Of a stretch of DNA of 49,916 nucleotides, positions 35,909 through 45,586 are shown piece after piece; within the stretch, counting starts at the first letter, position 1, and each line of letters starts with the position of its first letter. The notes below the pieces were generated by a model, which made no database searches, was not told the DNA's origin, and was given only the letters and a program-made list of their open reading frames with translations. Location: the NCBI GenBank assembly GCA_031259965.1, contig JAIRKT010000010.1, forward strand, positions 1 through 49,916. The letters run 5' to 3'. The translations under genes were made by a program, and so were the position numbers. The stretch comes from Christensenellaceae bacterium (GTDB lineage Bacteria > Bacillota > Clostridia > Christensenellales > DTU072).

Positions 35909-36325
35909 AAAAAAGAAGTTGGTTATAATTTAAATCAAAAAAATCGCATGCTAGACTTGATTAACAGTCTTCATTTAAAAATAATCATCAATATGCGGTT
36001 TTATCACATTCCAACCCTTTAATGGCTTCTTTTATTCAAGATTTAATTTTGATAGAAACAAATATAAATTGGGCACAGCCGAAAACCTACCTATTTAATG
36101 ATGCAATGATCTGCCTGGTAAATTACATTTGATTTTTAAAGTTTACTGTCGTTTAGCAATTTTGTTTAATATTTTAATTTCACTTTGTTCATTTTTTAAT
36201 TATTCCCTTGCTAAAGCAGAGTTGCTTATCATAGAATGTTGCTCCATGCTTTAGAATTAATTACCAAGTTAGTTTAATTATTGAAAATTTTATTCGATCG
36301 AATGCAAAAAAAGCATTTAAAATAG

Positions 36326-36354
36326 TTGACTAAAATAAAACAAAATGGTATATT
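36326..36354 (+). promoter_or_regulatory. Promoter of the infC-rpmI-rplT operon
   Basis: TTGACT and TATATT are separated by 17 bases. The leader to infC is about 128 bases. Confidence 0.8.
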
Positions 36355-36442
36355 ATTAAACAAGCAGAAGTTTTTCTCACCTGACGCGAATAGTGTCTAG
36401 GTTAAACAAAATTTAAACATTGTTTTTCCTATGTGTGTTTTT

Positions 36443-36467
36443 TGCTTTTGCTAGAAGCACTTTTTTT
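36443..36467 (+). terminator. Attenuator hairpin in the infC leader
   Basis: TGCTT pairs with AAGCA around a 7-base loop and is followed by CTTTTTTT, ending eight bases before the AGGAGG of infC. In Bacillus and relatives L20 binds the infC leader to control this operon through such a terminator; that this leader does so is inference. Confidence 0.6.
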
Positions 36468-36488
36468 ATTTATTAGGAGGACATCCAC

Positions 36489-37004
36489 ATTTTTAAAGAA
36501 CTGTCAACCAATTATAGTATTAATGACCCAGAAGTTCGTTTAATTGACAATGAGGGCCAGCAATTGGGAATAAAGTCCACATATGAAGCAAGGAAGATGG
36601 CAGAGAGTCAGAATTTAGATTTAGTAATGATTTCGCCAACAGCTACTCCACCTGTATGTAAAATTATGGACTATAAGAAATACAGATTTGATATTATTAA
36701 AAAAGAGCGAGAAGAAAAGAAGAACCGAAAGGTTGTGGAATTAAAAGATATTTGGCTTTCTGCTACTATTGATATAGGTGATATAGAAACAAAAGCCAAG
36801 CATGCTCGCAGATTTTTAGAAGACGGTGATAGAGTGCGTTTGACTATTCGAATGAAGGGAAGACAGCAAGTGCATCCAGACATTAGTGTTGGGATTATGA
36901 ATGATTTTTATGAGCGTTTAAAAGACGTTTCATTAATAGAAAAAAAGCCAACACAGGATGGCAGATCAATAACCATGATCATTGTGCCATTAGGAAAGAA
37001 ATAA
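36489..37004 (+). CDS. infC: Translation initiation factor IF-3 (AUU start)
   Basis: The ORF track begins at an internal TTG (36564). Upstream the frame is open to ATT at 36489, eight bases after a perfect AGGAGG, and encodes 'FKELSTNYSINDPEVRLIDNEG', the normal IF-3 N terminus. The start is therefore AUU, the codon that lets IF-3 repress its own translation in well-studied bacteria. The 171-residue protein has the N-domain ('IKSTYEARKMAESQNLDLVMIS', 'KIMDYKKYRF'), a basic linker and the C-domain ('DRVRLTIRMKGRQQVHPDISV'). IF-3 binds the 30S subunit, prevents 50S joining and checks start codons. It is followed 20 bases later by rpmI. Confidence 0.97.
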   Translation: MFKELSTNYSINDPEVRLIDNEGQQLGIKSTYEARKMAESQNLDLVMISPTATPPVCKIMDYKKYRFDIIKKEREEKKNRKVVELKDIWLSATIDIGDIETKAKHARRFLEDGDRVRLTIRMKGRQQVHPDISVGIMNDFYERLKDVSLIEKKPTQDGRSITMIIVPLGKK

Positions 37005-37024
37005 TTATATAAAAGGAGAAAAAA

Positions 37025-37222
37025 ATGCCTAAAATGAAAACACATAGTGCTTCAAAAAAGCGCTTTAGAACCACGGCAACTGGGCTGATCAAGAGGACCA
37101 AGTGCAACAAGAACCATATTCTTACGAAGAAAAACCGAAAGAGAAAACGCAATTTGCGTCATGGTGGTTATGTTTGTGAAACAGTTCAAAAAACTGTAGC
37201 ATCGATGCTAGGCAATCATTAA
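37025..37222 (+). CDS. rpmI: Ribosomal protein bL35
   Basis: A 65-residue, highly basic protein starting '[20 protein letters not shown]', the standard L35 N terminus, with '[17 protein letters not shown]' in the middle. It belongs to the large subunit. AAAAGGAGA precedes the ATG. It lies between infC and rplT as in most bacteria, with 20- and 17-base gaps. Confidence 0.98.
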   Translation: MPKMKTHSASKKRFRTTATGLIKRTKCNKNHILTKKNRKRKRNLRHGGYVCETVQKTVASMLGNH

Positions 37223-37239
37223 AATGGAGGTAAATCACT

Positions 37240-37596
37240 ATGAGAATTAAAAGAGCTGTTAATGCTGTAAAAAAACGCAGAAAAATATTAAAGCGATCAA
37301 AAGGTTATTTTGGTAGCAAGTCAAAATTGTACAGAGTAGCGCGACAGGCTGTAATGAAGAGCATGCAATATGCATACGTAGGCCGAAGACTAAAAAAGAG
37401 AGATTTTAGAAGACTATGGATTGCACGTATTAATGCAGCAGCAAGGACCAATGATTTGTCATATAGTAGGTTAATACATGGCCTTAATATAAGTGGTGTT
37501 ACACTTAACAGAAAAGTATTGGCTGATCTTGCTGTAAACGATGCTCCTGCATTCACAAAATTGTGTGACGTTGCTAAAACAGCGTTGAACGCATAA
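37240..37596 (+). CDS. rplT: Ribosomal protein bL20
   Basis: The 118-residue basic protein has the canonical L20 segments '[18 protein letters not shown]', '[20 protein letters not shown]' and '[20 protein letters not shown]'. It binds 23S rRNA early in 50S assembly and, in Firmicutes, can repress the infC operon by binding its leader. TGGAGG lies before the ATG. It is the last ribosomal gene; the methyltransferase starts seven bases later. Confidence 0.98.
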   Translation: MRIKRAVNAVKKRRKILKRSKGYFGSKSKLYRVARQAVMKSMQYAYVGRRLKKRDFRRLWIARINAAARTNDLSYSRLIHGLNISGVTLNRKVLADLAVNDAPAFTKLCDVAKTALNA

Positions 37597-37603
37597 AAAG
37601 TTA

Positions 37604-38362
37604 ATGGATAAGTTATCATCGGCCAAAAACCCTATTGTTTCGAAATTAAGAGCTTTAAAAAGCAAGGAAGGTAGAGATGAGTTCGATGAGTATTTGGTTG
37701 AAGGTGGCATAATTGTTACTGATATGCCAAAAAAGATGATAAAACAGTTGTTTGTTAGAGAAGACTCTATACAAAAATATCAGACCCTTATAGACACCAT
37801 GACATCTGATGTATATGTCTTAAAGGATTCAATATTTAAGGTTATATCTGACACGGAAACTTCTAGTGGCATAGTAGCTGTAGCCGCGAGGAAGATTCCC
37901 ACTGACATAAGCCATTTACGCCCAGTTATTGTGTTAGATGAGATTAGAGACGCAGGGAATATGGGCACCATTATTAGATCTGTTGTTGCGTTTGGTGTTT
38001 ATGACATCATTGCTATAAATTGTGTGGACCATTATAACCCAAAAGTTGTGAGAGCTTCTATGGGTGGTATATTTCATTCAAATATTGTAAATTTATGCGA
38101 TAGCAAGAAGCTAAAGAAAATCTTAAATGACCATCTAATAATAGGGCTTGACAGCAGAGGTTCAAACATATATGATTTTAATCCAGACTGCAATTGGGCA
38201 TTAATAATTGGAAGTGAAGCGCATGGAATATCTAGTGAAGCGCGAAGCATAGTTGACAAGCTGTTAGCAATTCCAATGTTATCTGGAAAAATTGAGAGTT
38301 TAAACGCTGCGGTTAGTGCTGCAATTGCAACTTCATGGTTTTGCAATAGTAAAATAATTTAA
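37604..38362 (+). CDS. TrmH-family (SpoU) RNA 2'-O-methyltransferase
   Basis: The 252-residue protein has an N-terminal substrate-binding domain (1-95) and a trefoil-knotted SPOUT domain with three motifs: 'RDAGNMGTIIRSVVAFGV' (motif 1, Asn and Arg), 'LIIGSEAHGIS' (motif 2) and 'IPMLSGKIESLNAAVSAAIA' (motif 3). It should methylate a ribose in rRNA or tRNA with AdoMet; the target cannot be assigned. It follows rplT by seven bases, a common arrangement in Clostridia, so it is probably co-transcribed. No Shine-Dalgarno is obvious. Confidence 0.93.
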   Translation: MDKLSSAKNPIVSKLRALKSKEGRDEFDEYLVEGGIIVTDMPKKMIKQLFVREDSIQKYQTLIDTMTSDVYVLKDSIFKVISDTETSSGIVAVAARKIPTDISHLRPVIVLDEIRDAGNMGTIIRSVVAFGVYDIIAINCVDHYNPKVVRASMGGIFHSNIVNLCDSKKLKKILNDHLIIGLDSRGSNIYDFNPDCNWALIIGSEAHGISSEARSIVDKLLAIPMLSGKIESLNAAVSAAIATSWFCNSKII

Positions 38363-38375
38363 TTGGGAGACGCTT

Positions 38376-39110
38376 ATGTCTGGACACAGCAAATGGGCAA
38401 ATATTAAACAAAAGAAAGGAAAGACGGATGCAGCAAGAGGTAGCGTTTTTACTAAAATAGGACGCGAGATTGCAGTGGCTGTTAAGCAAGGTGGTCCAGA
38501 CCCATCTAATAATTCCAGATTGCGTGATGTTATAGCTAAAGCCAAACAGAACAACATGCCCAACGACAATATAATGCGTTCAATTAAAAAAGCTAGTGGT
38601 GAGCTGGGTGGAGTTGATTATGAGGAAATAACTTATGAAGGATACGCAGCCGCTGGTGTTGCAATAATAGCAGAGGCACTGACAGACAATCGCAATCGAA
38701 CAGCAGGCGAATTGAGACATTTGTTAGATAAATATGGTGGTTCACTAGGACAGTCAGGATGTGTTTCTTTCATGTTCAAAAAGAAAGGTGTAATAATAGT
38801 AGATAAGAAGGATATGTCTGAAGATGATATCATGATGTTAGCACTCGAAGCTGGCGCTGATGATGTTATTGATGCAGGTGATGTTTATGAAATATATACC
38901 GCAGTTTTTGATTTATCTGAAGTAAGCACGAAGATGAAAGAGGCGGGTGCAATAGTTCTAACTGCGAATGTTGATATGATACCTGATGTAGAAATTGATC
39001 CCAAAGAACAGACACCACAGGTAGTCAAACTAATTGAAATTTTAGACGAATTAGATGATATACAAAACGTTTATCATAATGCTATATTACCAGAGGATGA
39101 TTCTGAATAG
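38376..39110 (+). CDS. yebC: YebC/PmpR family (TACO1-like) regulator
   Basis: A 244-residue protein starting 'MSGHSKWANIKQKKGKTDAARG', the invariant YebC N terminus, followed by 'NNSRLRDVIAKAKQNNMPNDNI' and 'YEGYAAAGVAIIAEALTDNRNRT'. Members act as DNA-binding regulators or, as shown for TACO1 and some YebC proteins, help ribosomes through proline stretches. Its place right after the translation genes agrees with the translational role. GGGAGA precedes the ATG. It starts 13 bases after the methyltransferase gene. Confidence 0.96.
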   Translation: MSGHSKWANIKQKKGKTDAARGSVFTKIGREIAVAVKQGGPDPSNNSRLRDVIAKAKQNNMPNDNIMRSIKKASGELGGVDYEEITYEGYAAAGVAIIAEALTDNRNRTAGELRHLLDKYGGSLGQSGCVSFMFKKKGVIIVDKKDMSEDDIMMLALEAGADDVIDAGDVYEIYTAVFDLSEVSTKMKEAGAIVLTANVDMIPDVEIDPKEQTPQVVKLIEILDELDDIQNVYHNAILPEDDSE

Positions 39111-39139
39111 CAAAACTAATCGTTTAATATAAAGGAAAC

Positions 39140-40393
39140 ATGACGACACAACAAATTTGTGCCAGTGTAAAGAATGCATCGATAGAGTTTGCTTCTATGT
39201 CCACTGACAAAAAAAACAAAATACTTAAAAATTTAAGAAGTCTAATTTTAGATGAGGCCTCTTCTATTTTAAACGCCAATAAAACTGATTTAGAACAAGC
39301 ACGCGAGAGAGGCAGAGATGAAGCCTTTATAGACAGACTAACACTCAATCTAAAGAGAATATCTCAGATGGCTGATGGCGTGATGAAAATAATATCATTG
39401 CCAGACCCTGTGCGCGAAATCACATGTGAAAAGGAATTATCTAATGGACTTCTGTTGCGAAAAGCGCGTTTTCCTCTAGGTGTTATTGGTATAGTTTTTG
39501 AAGCAAGGCCTAGCGTTGCTATTGATTGCGCCGCGCTTTGCATTAAAAGCGGCAATGGTGTTGTTTTAAGAGCAAGTAGAGAGGCGAAGGCTAGTGTGAA
39601 TCTGCTTACGGGTCTCGTTAAAGAGGCACTTGAGAATAATTTTGTTTCACCAAATCTTTGTGGTAATATTCTAAGTGTAGATCATAGTGATACTATCCAA
39701 ATGCTAAAACTTAGTGACTATATAGACGTTATTATTCCAAGGGGTGGTGATAAACTTAAAAGATTAACCTTTCAAGAAGCAACGATGCCTGTATTAGCTG
39801 CTGCTGGTGGTAATTGTCATATGTATATAAGCGAATCTGCTGATGAGGATATGGCTATTAAAGTGGCGCTTGATGCAAAACTCGATAGACCTGCTACTTG
39901 TAATGCACTAGAAACGCTATTATTAGATAGAAGTTTGAAAAGCGAGTTTGTACAACGAATTTTAACCAGGCTCCAAAATGCCGGAGTCGAAATACGTGGC
40001 ACAGCAGAAGTAAATGACATTTTCCCATTAATAATTATAGACCGCGATGAGTTTTATGTTGAGTATGAGTGTGAAAAAATTAAAGTAGCGTTTGTATCAA
40101 ATGTAAAAGAAGCGTGTTCGCATATAATTCAATATGGGAATGGACATAGTGAGGCGATTATAACAAGCAATGAGGAAGAAGCTGATTATTTTATAAACAA
40201 TACAGATTCAGCAGCTGTTTATATAAATGCCTCTACAAGATTCACAGATGGGTTTGAGTTTGGGTTGGGCGCCGAAATGGGAATCAGTACTCAAAAAATA
40301 CACGCCCGTGGGCCTATAGGATTAAATGAACTTACAATTGAAAAATATATTGTAAGAGGATCAGGACAAACTAGAGGCAATGTAAGCAGGTGA
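39140..40393 (+). CDS. proA: Glutamate-5-semialdehyde dehydrogenase (gamma-glutamyl phosphate reductase)
   Basis: ProA reduces gamma-glutamyl phosphate to glutamate semialdehyde with NADPH in proline synthesis. The 417-residue ALDH-superfamily protein has 'FPLGVIGIVFEARPSVAIDCAALCIKSGN' (about residues 111-139), the nucleotide-binding 'VIIPRGGDKLKRL', the catalytic Cys in 'DRPATCNALETLL', and 'GFEFGLGAEMGISTQKIHARGPIGL' near the C terminus. proB, normally its partner, is not in the window. AAAGGAAAC precedes the ATG. Confidence 0.97.
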   Translation: MTTQQICASVKNASIEFASMSTDKKNKILKNLRSLILDEASSILNANKTDLEQARERGRDEAFIDRLTLNLKRISQMADGVMKIISLPDPVREITCEKELSNGLLLRKARFPLGVIGIVFEARPSVAIDCAALCIKSGNGVVLRASREAKASVNLLTGLVKEALENNFVSPNLCGNILSVDHSDTIQMLKLSDYIDVIIPRGGDKLKRLTFQEATMPVLAAAGGNCHMYISESADEDMAIKVALDAKLDRPATCNALETLLLDRSLKSEFVQRILTRLQNAGVEIRGTAEVNDIFPLIIIDRDEFYVEYECEKIKVAFVSNVKEACSHIIQYGNGHSEAIITSNEEEADYFINNTDSAAVYINASTRFTDGFEFGLGAEMGISTQKIHARGPIGLNELTIEKYIVRGSGQTRGNVSR

Positions 40394-40613
40394 CTCCTGA
40401 TAAAGTTGCAAAACACAAAATCATAGTAAAAAACAACATGTTTTTGTTTTGAAATTAAAAGAAAACAAAAAATGCAAAAGCAGGCAGATTTAACTTATTC
40501 ATAAACAATGGGTTATATAAGTTCTGTACATAGTTGAAAACTTAAGAGATAGACAAACTATTTTTTGATAGTGACAGCTAAAAATTTTAACAATGCAAGA
40601 GGAAAAATACGAC

Positions 40614-41591
40614 ATGAGCCGAATGAAAAGAATAGCTGTATTAACAAGTGGGGGAGATGCGCCTGGCATGAACGCTGCCATCAGAGCGGTTGTGAGATAT
40701 GCTAGCAATAGTGATGCTAAATTAGATGTGTATGGAATTGAACGCGGATATGCGGGTCTTATAAACGGCAGATTATCTAGAATGGATGGACGCTCTGTTT
40801 CAGATACTATACATCGTGGTGGTACTATATTAAAGACAGCTAGATGTCCTGAATTCACGACGGATGATGGAATTAGCCAAGCTGTAAAAGTTTTGAAGGC
40901 CTATGAAATAGATGGCCTCGTTGTTATAGGTGGGGATGGTTCCTTTAGAGGAATGAAAGATCTCTATGATAAACATGGTTTTCTTTGTACAGGAATTCCA
41001 GGCACGATTGACAATGATTTAGGATATACGGATTACACACTTGGATTTGATTCAGCGGTAAATACTGTTTTGGGTGCGATTAATAATATTAGAGACACAA
41101 TGACATCTCATGATAGAGCGTGCGTCATTGAGGTTATGGGCAGAAATTGTGGTGATATCGCATTATACGCTGGACTTGCGGGTGGTGCAGAAGCTATGGT
41201 TGTGCCTGAGATCCCATTTAATATTGATGAATTAGTAGACAAAATGAGGCGCAATGTTCTAAAAGGCAAGGCCTCAGACATAATACTTTTAGCTGAAGGT
41301 ATGACTTCTTGTGAGGCCCTTAAAAAGGAACTTGAGGAAAAGACGGGGATTACCTTAAGAACAGTTAAACTGGGGTATATTCAAAGAGGTGGCACGCCTA
41401 CACTAGCAGACAGAGTTCTAGCGGCCAGGTGTGCTGTGAGAGCTGTAGATCTTTTAATACAGGGCAAAGGTGGTAGAGTAGTAGGAATACGAAATAACAA
41501 AATTGTTGATGAGGAAGTTGGAGCGGCTTTGGCTACGAAAAAAGTGTTTGATAAAGAGTTGTATAAAATTGCCACAATCTTAGGGCAATAA
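40614..41591 (+). CDS. pfkA: ATP-dependent 6-phosphofructokinase
   Basis: I prefer ATG 40614 (MSRMKRIAVL), because GAGG lies 11 bases upstream; the track start (40593) has no ribosome binding site. At 325 residues this matches bacterial PfkA (about 320). It has 'IAVLTSGGDAPGMNAAIRAVV' (ATP loop) and 'GGDGSFRG', whose Gly where PPi enzymes have Asp marks an ATP enzyme. Also present are 'GIPGTIDNDLGYTDYTLGFDSA' (catalytic TIDND), 'EVMGRNCGDIALYAGLAGGAE' and 'LGYIQRGGTPTLADRVLA'. It phosphorylates fructose-6-phosphate in glycolysis. It is immediately followed by a PPi-dependent enzyme, 33 bases downstream. Confidence 0.96.
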   Translation: MSRMKRIAVLTSGGDAPGMNAAIRAVVRYASNSDAKLDVYGIERGYAGLINGRLSRMDGRSVSDTIHRGGTILKTARCPEFTTDDGISQAVKVLKAYEIDGLVVIGGDGSFRGMKDLYDKHGFLCTGIPGTIDNDLGYTDYTLGFDSAVNTVLGAINNIRDTMTSHDRACVIEVMGRNCGDIALYAGLAGGAEAMVVPEIPFNIDELVDKMRRNVLKGKASDIILLAEGMTSCEALKKELEEKTGITLRTVKLGYIQRGGTPTLADRVLAARCAVRAVDLLIQGKGGRVVGIRNNKIVDEEVGAALATKKVFDKELYKIATILGQ

Positions 41592-41624
41592 TAATATATA
41601 AACCACTCAAAGGAGGAAGTTTTA

Positions 41625-42884
41625 ATGGAAAAGTTAGTAGGCGCATGTGTCTTTGGTCAGTCTGGTGGTCCATCAGCAGTTATAAACGCCAGCGCATCAG
41701 GTGTTTTTTCTGAGGCACTGAACCAACCAAACATCACAGAAGTTTATGGTGCCGCACACGGGATCAAGGGTATTTTGGATGAGAATTTTTATGATATCTC
41801 AAAAGAAAAACCACACGAACTCTGGTTGTTAAGAAACACACCTTCATCCGCACTGGGATCGGTTAGATACAAATTAAAAGATCCACGTGTTGATAACACA
41901 GATTACAAGAGAATTTTGGAAGTATTTAAGAAATACAATATCCGTTATTTCTTTTATAATGGTGGTAATGATAGCATGGATACTTGCAATAAGATTTCTA
42001 AGTTCTTATTGGGAGCTGGGTATAAATGCAATATAATAGGCGTACCTAAGACAATAGATAACGATCTATTTGGAACTGATCACTGCCCTGGTTATGGAAG
42101 CGCGGCCAAGTATGTAGCGACGACTATAATGGAATTAAATCTTGATGCAACGGTTTACAACATAGGTCAGGTAACTATAATCGAAATAATGGGACGCAAT
42201 GCAGGCTGGCTTACAGCTGCTGCACAACTTGCAACCGCAGTTGGCGGATATGGCGCCGATTTGATTTATCTGCCAGAAGTACCATTTAACACTGATAAAT
42301 TCATTACTGATGTTAAAGCAGTTACTGAAAAAAACAAGGGCAAATGCATAGTTGCTGTATCTGAAGGAATCAAAGATAAAAACGGGAAATATATAAGTGA
42401 AGTTCTAAATGCAGCATCTGCTACTAAAGATAATTTTGGACACACCCAGCTAGGCGGACTTGCTTCAAATCTAGCAAATTTAGTGAAAGAGAAGTTGGAT
42501 TGCAAAGTTAGAGCTATTGAGTTTAGTTTAATGCAAAGATGTGCTGCTCACTTAGCTTCTGCTGTTGATGTCGAAGAAGCTTATCTAGCAGGACAAACAG
42601 CTGTTAGAATGGCATGCAATGGCGAGACTGACAAAATGGTAGTTTTCGAAAGAGATACTTCAACTGGCACATATAGATGCATTCCTAAATTAATTGATGT
42701 AGCACTAGCCGCAAATACAGAAAAGAAAGTTCCTTTAGACTGGATAGTTAATGGCGGTACTGCTCTTTCAAAAAAGTATATTGATTATGCACTGCCTTTA
42801 ATTCAAGGAGATAGCAAAGCACCTCTAGAAAATGGACTTCCAAGATTTGCAAAACTTGAAAAAATACTGGTTCCAAAGAAATGA
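41625..42884 (+). CDS. pfp: Pyrophosphate-dependent phosphofructokinase
   Basis: The 419-residue protein catalyses the reversible PPi-linked phosphorylation of fructose-6-phosphate. The PPi signature is visible: 'GGNDSMDTC' (Asp in place of the ATP-type Gly) and 'GVPKTIDNDLFGTDHCPGYGSAAKY', where Lys in PKTIDND replaces the Gly of ATP enzymes. 'IEIMGRNAGWLTAAAQLA' binds the sugar phosphate. GGAGG lies nine bases before the ATG. Following pfkA directly, it gives the cell both an irreversible and a reversible enzyme for one step. Confidence 0.95.
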   Translation: MEKLVGACVFGQSGGPSAVINASASGVFSEALNQPNITEVYGAAHGIKGILDENFYDISKEKPHELWLLRNTPSSALGSVRYKLKDPRVDNTDYKRILEVFKKYNIRYFFYNGGNDSMDTCNKISKFLLGAGYKCNIIGVPKTIDNDLFGTDHCPGYGSAAKYVATTIMELNLDATVYNIGQVTIIEIMGRNAGWLTAAAQLATAVGGYGADLIYLPEVPFNTDKFITDVKAVTEKNKGKCIVAVSEGIKDKNGKYISEVLNAASATKDNFGHTQLGGLASNLANLVKEKLDCKVRAIEFSLMQRCAAHLASAVDVEEAYLAGQTAVRMACNGETDKMVVFERDTSTGTYRCIPKLIDVALAANTEKKVPLDWIVNGGTALSKKYIDYALPLIQGDSKAPLENGLPRFAKLEKILVPKK

Positions 42885-42887
42885 TTT

Positions 42888-43661
42888 ATGCCAAGAAAAA
42901 GAATTGCTCTAATTTTAATTATCGTTATCTTAGTACTTATTATACTAGCTGGCGTGATACTTGCTATAGTTATAACTAAGCCAAAGTTATACGTGCCTAC
43001 TCCTGTTATACAAGAAATTTCTGAAGGGAGCATACAGCAAAATATTTATATAACATGGGAGGCGCAAGATAGTGCCATCGGTTATGAAATTGAGTATAAG
43101 TATGACATAAAGCCAGATGAGGTACATAACTTAAAAATCAAGTCACCTAGTATTAGTGTTGAGAGGCTGAAAGGTTATTTTTCTATTCGTGTTAAGGCCT
43201 GTGCTAAATACGAAAGGGAAGACACGGAATTTTCAAAATGGAGCACATCTGAAATTTCTGGGATAAAACTAAGTGCCCCCAATAAACTGATTATTGATTA
43301 TCATGCTAATCAGAGTGATGCATATTACTCTATAATGAAAGAACTATGGGAACCTGTAGAATATACCTATAATGGTGAAAAAAAGGAAATTGTATTTTAC
43401 GAAGTGATTCAAGTTCCACCTGGCAAAACACTAGAGGAGCAATTTCTTTTAAACGAACGCAATGATAGAGTAATGTCAATGACTACAATGTTAAATTACA
43501 AAATGCATACTGGCACACCTGGTGTATATAAACTGTATGTAAGGGCTGTACATGATAAAGGAGAGTTTGGTGAGTTTGGAACAATAGAGGGAGAGCCTAT
43601 TGAATTATACTATGTCTTTGAGGATGGGGAATGGGCATATTGTGAATTTGAGGCATATTAA
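42888..43661 (+). CDS. Membrane-anchored protein with fibronectin-III-like domains
   Basis: The 257-residue protein has a basic start and one long hydrophobic anchor (residues 6-28, 'ALILIIVILVLIILAGVILAIVI'), then an extracellular part. 'IYITWEAQDSAIGYEIEYKY' and 'SIRVKACAKYEREDTEFSKWS' are the W...Y-x-Y and RV-A...S-W-S strands of an Fn3 fold. A second, weaker copy follows from about 130 to 255 ('YKLYVRAVHDKGEFGEFG'). It begins three bases after pfp, suggesting coupling to the glycolytic genes although no functional link is evident. No catalytic motif is seen. Confidence 0.75.
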   Translation: MPRKRIALILIIVILVLIILAGVILAIVITKPKLYVPTPVIQEISEGSIQQNIYITWEAQDSAIGYEIEYKYDIKPDEVHNLKIKSPSISVERLKGYFSIRVKACAKYEREDTEFSKWSTSEISGIKLSAPNKLIIDYHANQSDAYYSIMKELWEPVEYTYNGEKKEIVFYEVIQVPPGKTLEEQFLLNERNDRVMSMTTMLNYKMHTGTPGVYKLYVRAVHDKGEFGEFGTIEGEPIELYYVFEDGEWAYCEFEAY

Positions 43662-43693
43662 AGACATTAAAAAGGAGTATTTATTTAATTTAA

Positions 43694-45517
43694 ATGATAA
43701 GAAATGATTTAAGGAACATAGCTATTATTGCGCACGTCGACCATGGTAAGACTACTTTGGTCGATGGAATGTTAAGACAAGGCGGGGTTTTTAGAGAAAA
43801 TCAGATAGTAGAAGAGTGCGTAATGGATAGTAATCCGCTTGAGAGAGAAAGGGGAATAACTATTTTAGCAAAAAACACATCATGTATTTATAATGGGGTT
43901 AAAATTAATATTGTTGACACCCCAGGACATGCTGATTTTTCTGGTGAGGTGGAACGAGTACTGAAGATGATTAATGGAGTTGTTTTGTTAGTCGATGCTT
44001 ATGAAGGCCCAATGCCACAAACGCGATTTGTTTTAAGCAAGGCTCTAGAAATGGGGCATAAAGTTATTATTGTAATAAACAAAGTTGATAAAGCTGATGC
44101 AAGACTCAAAGAGGTATTGGACGAGGTGTATGATCTTTTATTGGATCTTAATGCAGAAGACGAGCAGCTCGAAAGCCCTATCATATATTGCAGTGGAAGG
44201 TCAGGTACTGCTTCGTATAGCCCTGACCAGCAGACTAGCAATTTAATTCCATTATTTGATACTATAATTAATCATATTGATCCACCTGAGGGCGATCCAG
44301 ATGGACCTTTGCAAGTTTTAGTGTCAGCTATAGATTATAACGATTATGTAGGGCGCATTGCAATAGGGAGAATTGATCGTGGGGTACTGCATGTAAATCA
44401 AGATGTTGTCATATGCAATTATCATTCGCCTGAGAGGGTAAAATCTAAGATAACTAACATTTATCAATTCTCTGGTTTAAACAGGACAACGACTGAGAGT
44501 GCTAGTGTTGGTGATATTGTCTCTTTTAGCGGTCTTGAAAATGTTACAATAGGACAAACAATATGCGCGCCTACTCAAGTAGAACCTGTTAAATTTGTTA
44601 AGATATCAGAGCCTACATTGCAAATGCAATTTTCAGTTAACAATAGTCCGTTTGCAGGTAGAGAGGGAACGTTTGTGACTTCACGTCATTTAGCCGCAAG
44701 ACTAAATAAAGAGATGTTAAAGGATGTATCACTAAAGGTTGTGCCAGGCGTTTTAAGTGATACTTTCATAGTTTCAGGCCGTGGGGAAATACATTTATCG
44801 ATACTGATAGAGAACATGAGACGTGAAGGTTATGAGTTTCAAGTTAGCATGCCACAGGTGATTAATAAGCGTATAGATGGCGTTTTGTGCGAACCTGTTG
44901 AGCGTTTAATAATAGAGGTCCCAGATGAGAGCGTGAGCGTTGTAATGGAAAAGATGGGGAAAAGACAAGGTGACCTTATAAGTATGGCTCAGTTTAATAA
45001 CAGAATGAAATTGGAGTTTCAAATACCAGAGCGTGGTTTGCTTGGATATAAAAACGAATTTTTGACAGACACGAGAGGTGAGGGCACAATGAATAGTGTT
45101 TTTGATTCATACCAACAAGTCAAAAAAGCTATTCCAGTGAGGCCTTATGGCGCACTCGTGGCGTATGAAACTGGAGAGGCTGTAACATATGGCTTATTTA
45201 ACGCACAGGGCCGTGGAACACTGTTCATAGACCCAGGCACACCTGTATACGCAGGAATGGTTGTTGGTGTTTCACCTAAAAGTGATGATCTAACTGTTAA
45301 TGTGTGCAAGCGAAAGCATGTGACAAATATGCGAGCATCTGGTAGTGATGAGGCATTGCGTTTGGAGACGCCAAAGCGCTTATCTCTAGAGCAATGCATT
45401 GAGTTTTTAGAAACCGATGAAATGCTCGAAGTAACGCCCAAATCATTAAGAATAAGAAAAATAATTTTAAATCATGACGAAAGAATGCGAAAATCGATGA
45501 AAGAAAAGCGAGCATGA
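43694..45517 (+). CDS. typA: Ribosome-associated GTPase TypA/BipA
   Basis: A 607-residue translational GTPase. G1 '[15 protein letters not shown]', the TypA switch region '[16 protein letters not shown]', G3 'VDTPGHADF' and G4 'INKVDKADA' are in the first 140 residues. They are followed by the beta-barrel domain, EF-G-like domains ('[18 protein letters not shown]', '[17 protein letters not shown]'), and the TypA-specific C-terminal domain ending near '[13 protein letters not shown]'. TypA acts in 50S assembly and low-temperature or stress growth. It starts 32 bases after the previous gene. Confidence 0.97.
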   Translation: MIRNDLRNIAIIAHVDHGKTTLVDGMLRQGGVFRENQIVEECVMDSNPLERERGITILAKNTSCIYNGVKINIVDTPGHADFSGEVERVLKMINGVVLLVDAYEGPMPQTRFVLSKALEMGHKVIIVINKVDKADARLKEVLDEVYDLLLDLNAEDEQLESPIIYCSGRSGTASYSPDQQTSNLIPLFDTIINHIDPPEGDPDGPLQVLVSAIDYNDYVGRIAIGRIDRGVLHVNQDVVICNYHSPERVKSKITNIYQFSGLNRTTTESASVGDIVSFSGLENVTIGQTICAPTQVEPVKFVKISEPTLQMQFSVNNSPFAGREGTFVTSRHLAARLNKEMLKDVSLKVVPGVLSDTFIVSGRGEIHLSILIENMRREGYEFQVSMPQVINKRIDGVLCEPVERLIIEVPDESVSVVMEKMGKRQGDLISMAQFNNRMKLEFQIPERGLLGYKNEFLTDTRGEGTMNSVFDSYQQVKKAIPVRPYGALVAYETGEAVTYGLFNAQGRGTLFIDPGTPVYAGMVVGVSPKSDDLTVNVCKRKHVTNMRASGSDEALRLETPKRLSLEQCIEFLETDEMLEVTPKSLRIRKIILNHDERMRKSMKEKRA

Positions 45518-45546
45518 TTGAAATTTTGTGACAAATTTGGTAAAAT
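45518..45546 (+). promoter_or_regulatory. Promoter of the DUF1508-like gene
   Basis: TTGAAA and TAAAAT with a 17-base spacer, starting immediately after the typA stop. Transcription would begin near 45553. Confidence 0.65.
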
Positions 45547-45552
45547 ATAAGT

Positions 45553-45586
45553 ATGCTTAAAAAATTCTGATTATTTTTTAAAGCAT
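45553..45586 (+). promoter_or_regulatory. 5'-terminal mRNA hairpin
   Basis: ATGCTT pairs with AAGCAT and inside it AAAAAAT with ATTTTTT (one bulge), a stem of about 13 pairs. It would be at the very 5' end of the transcript, followed by the GGGG ribosome binding site. Confidence 0.55.

Larger units (their letters stand above)
35409..36325. other. Gene-poor region with repeat copy B and inverted repeat
   Basis: About 900 AT-rich bases. It holds dispersed repeat copy B (35446-35498), a 10-bp inverted repeat (35853-35908) and a 70-codon minus-strand ORF (35696-35908) without a ribosome binding site that I do not accept as a gene. It may be a decayed mobile-element landing site; I see no tRNA. 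Confidence 0.5.

Noticed and set aside
37237-37251. ACTATGAGAATTAA at the rplT start resembling the 19-bp direct repeat
   Set aside because: It is simply the start codon and first codons of rplT (MRIK) and does not extend to the full 19-mer.
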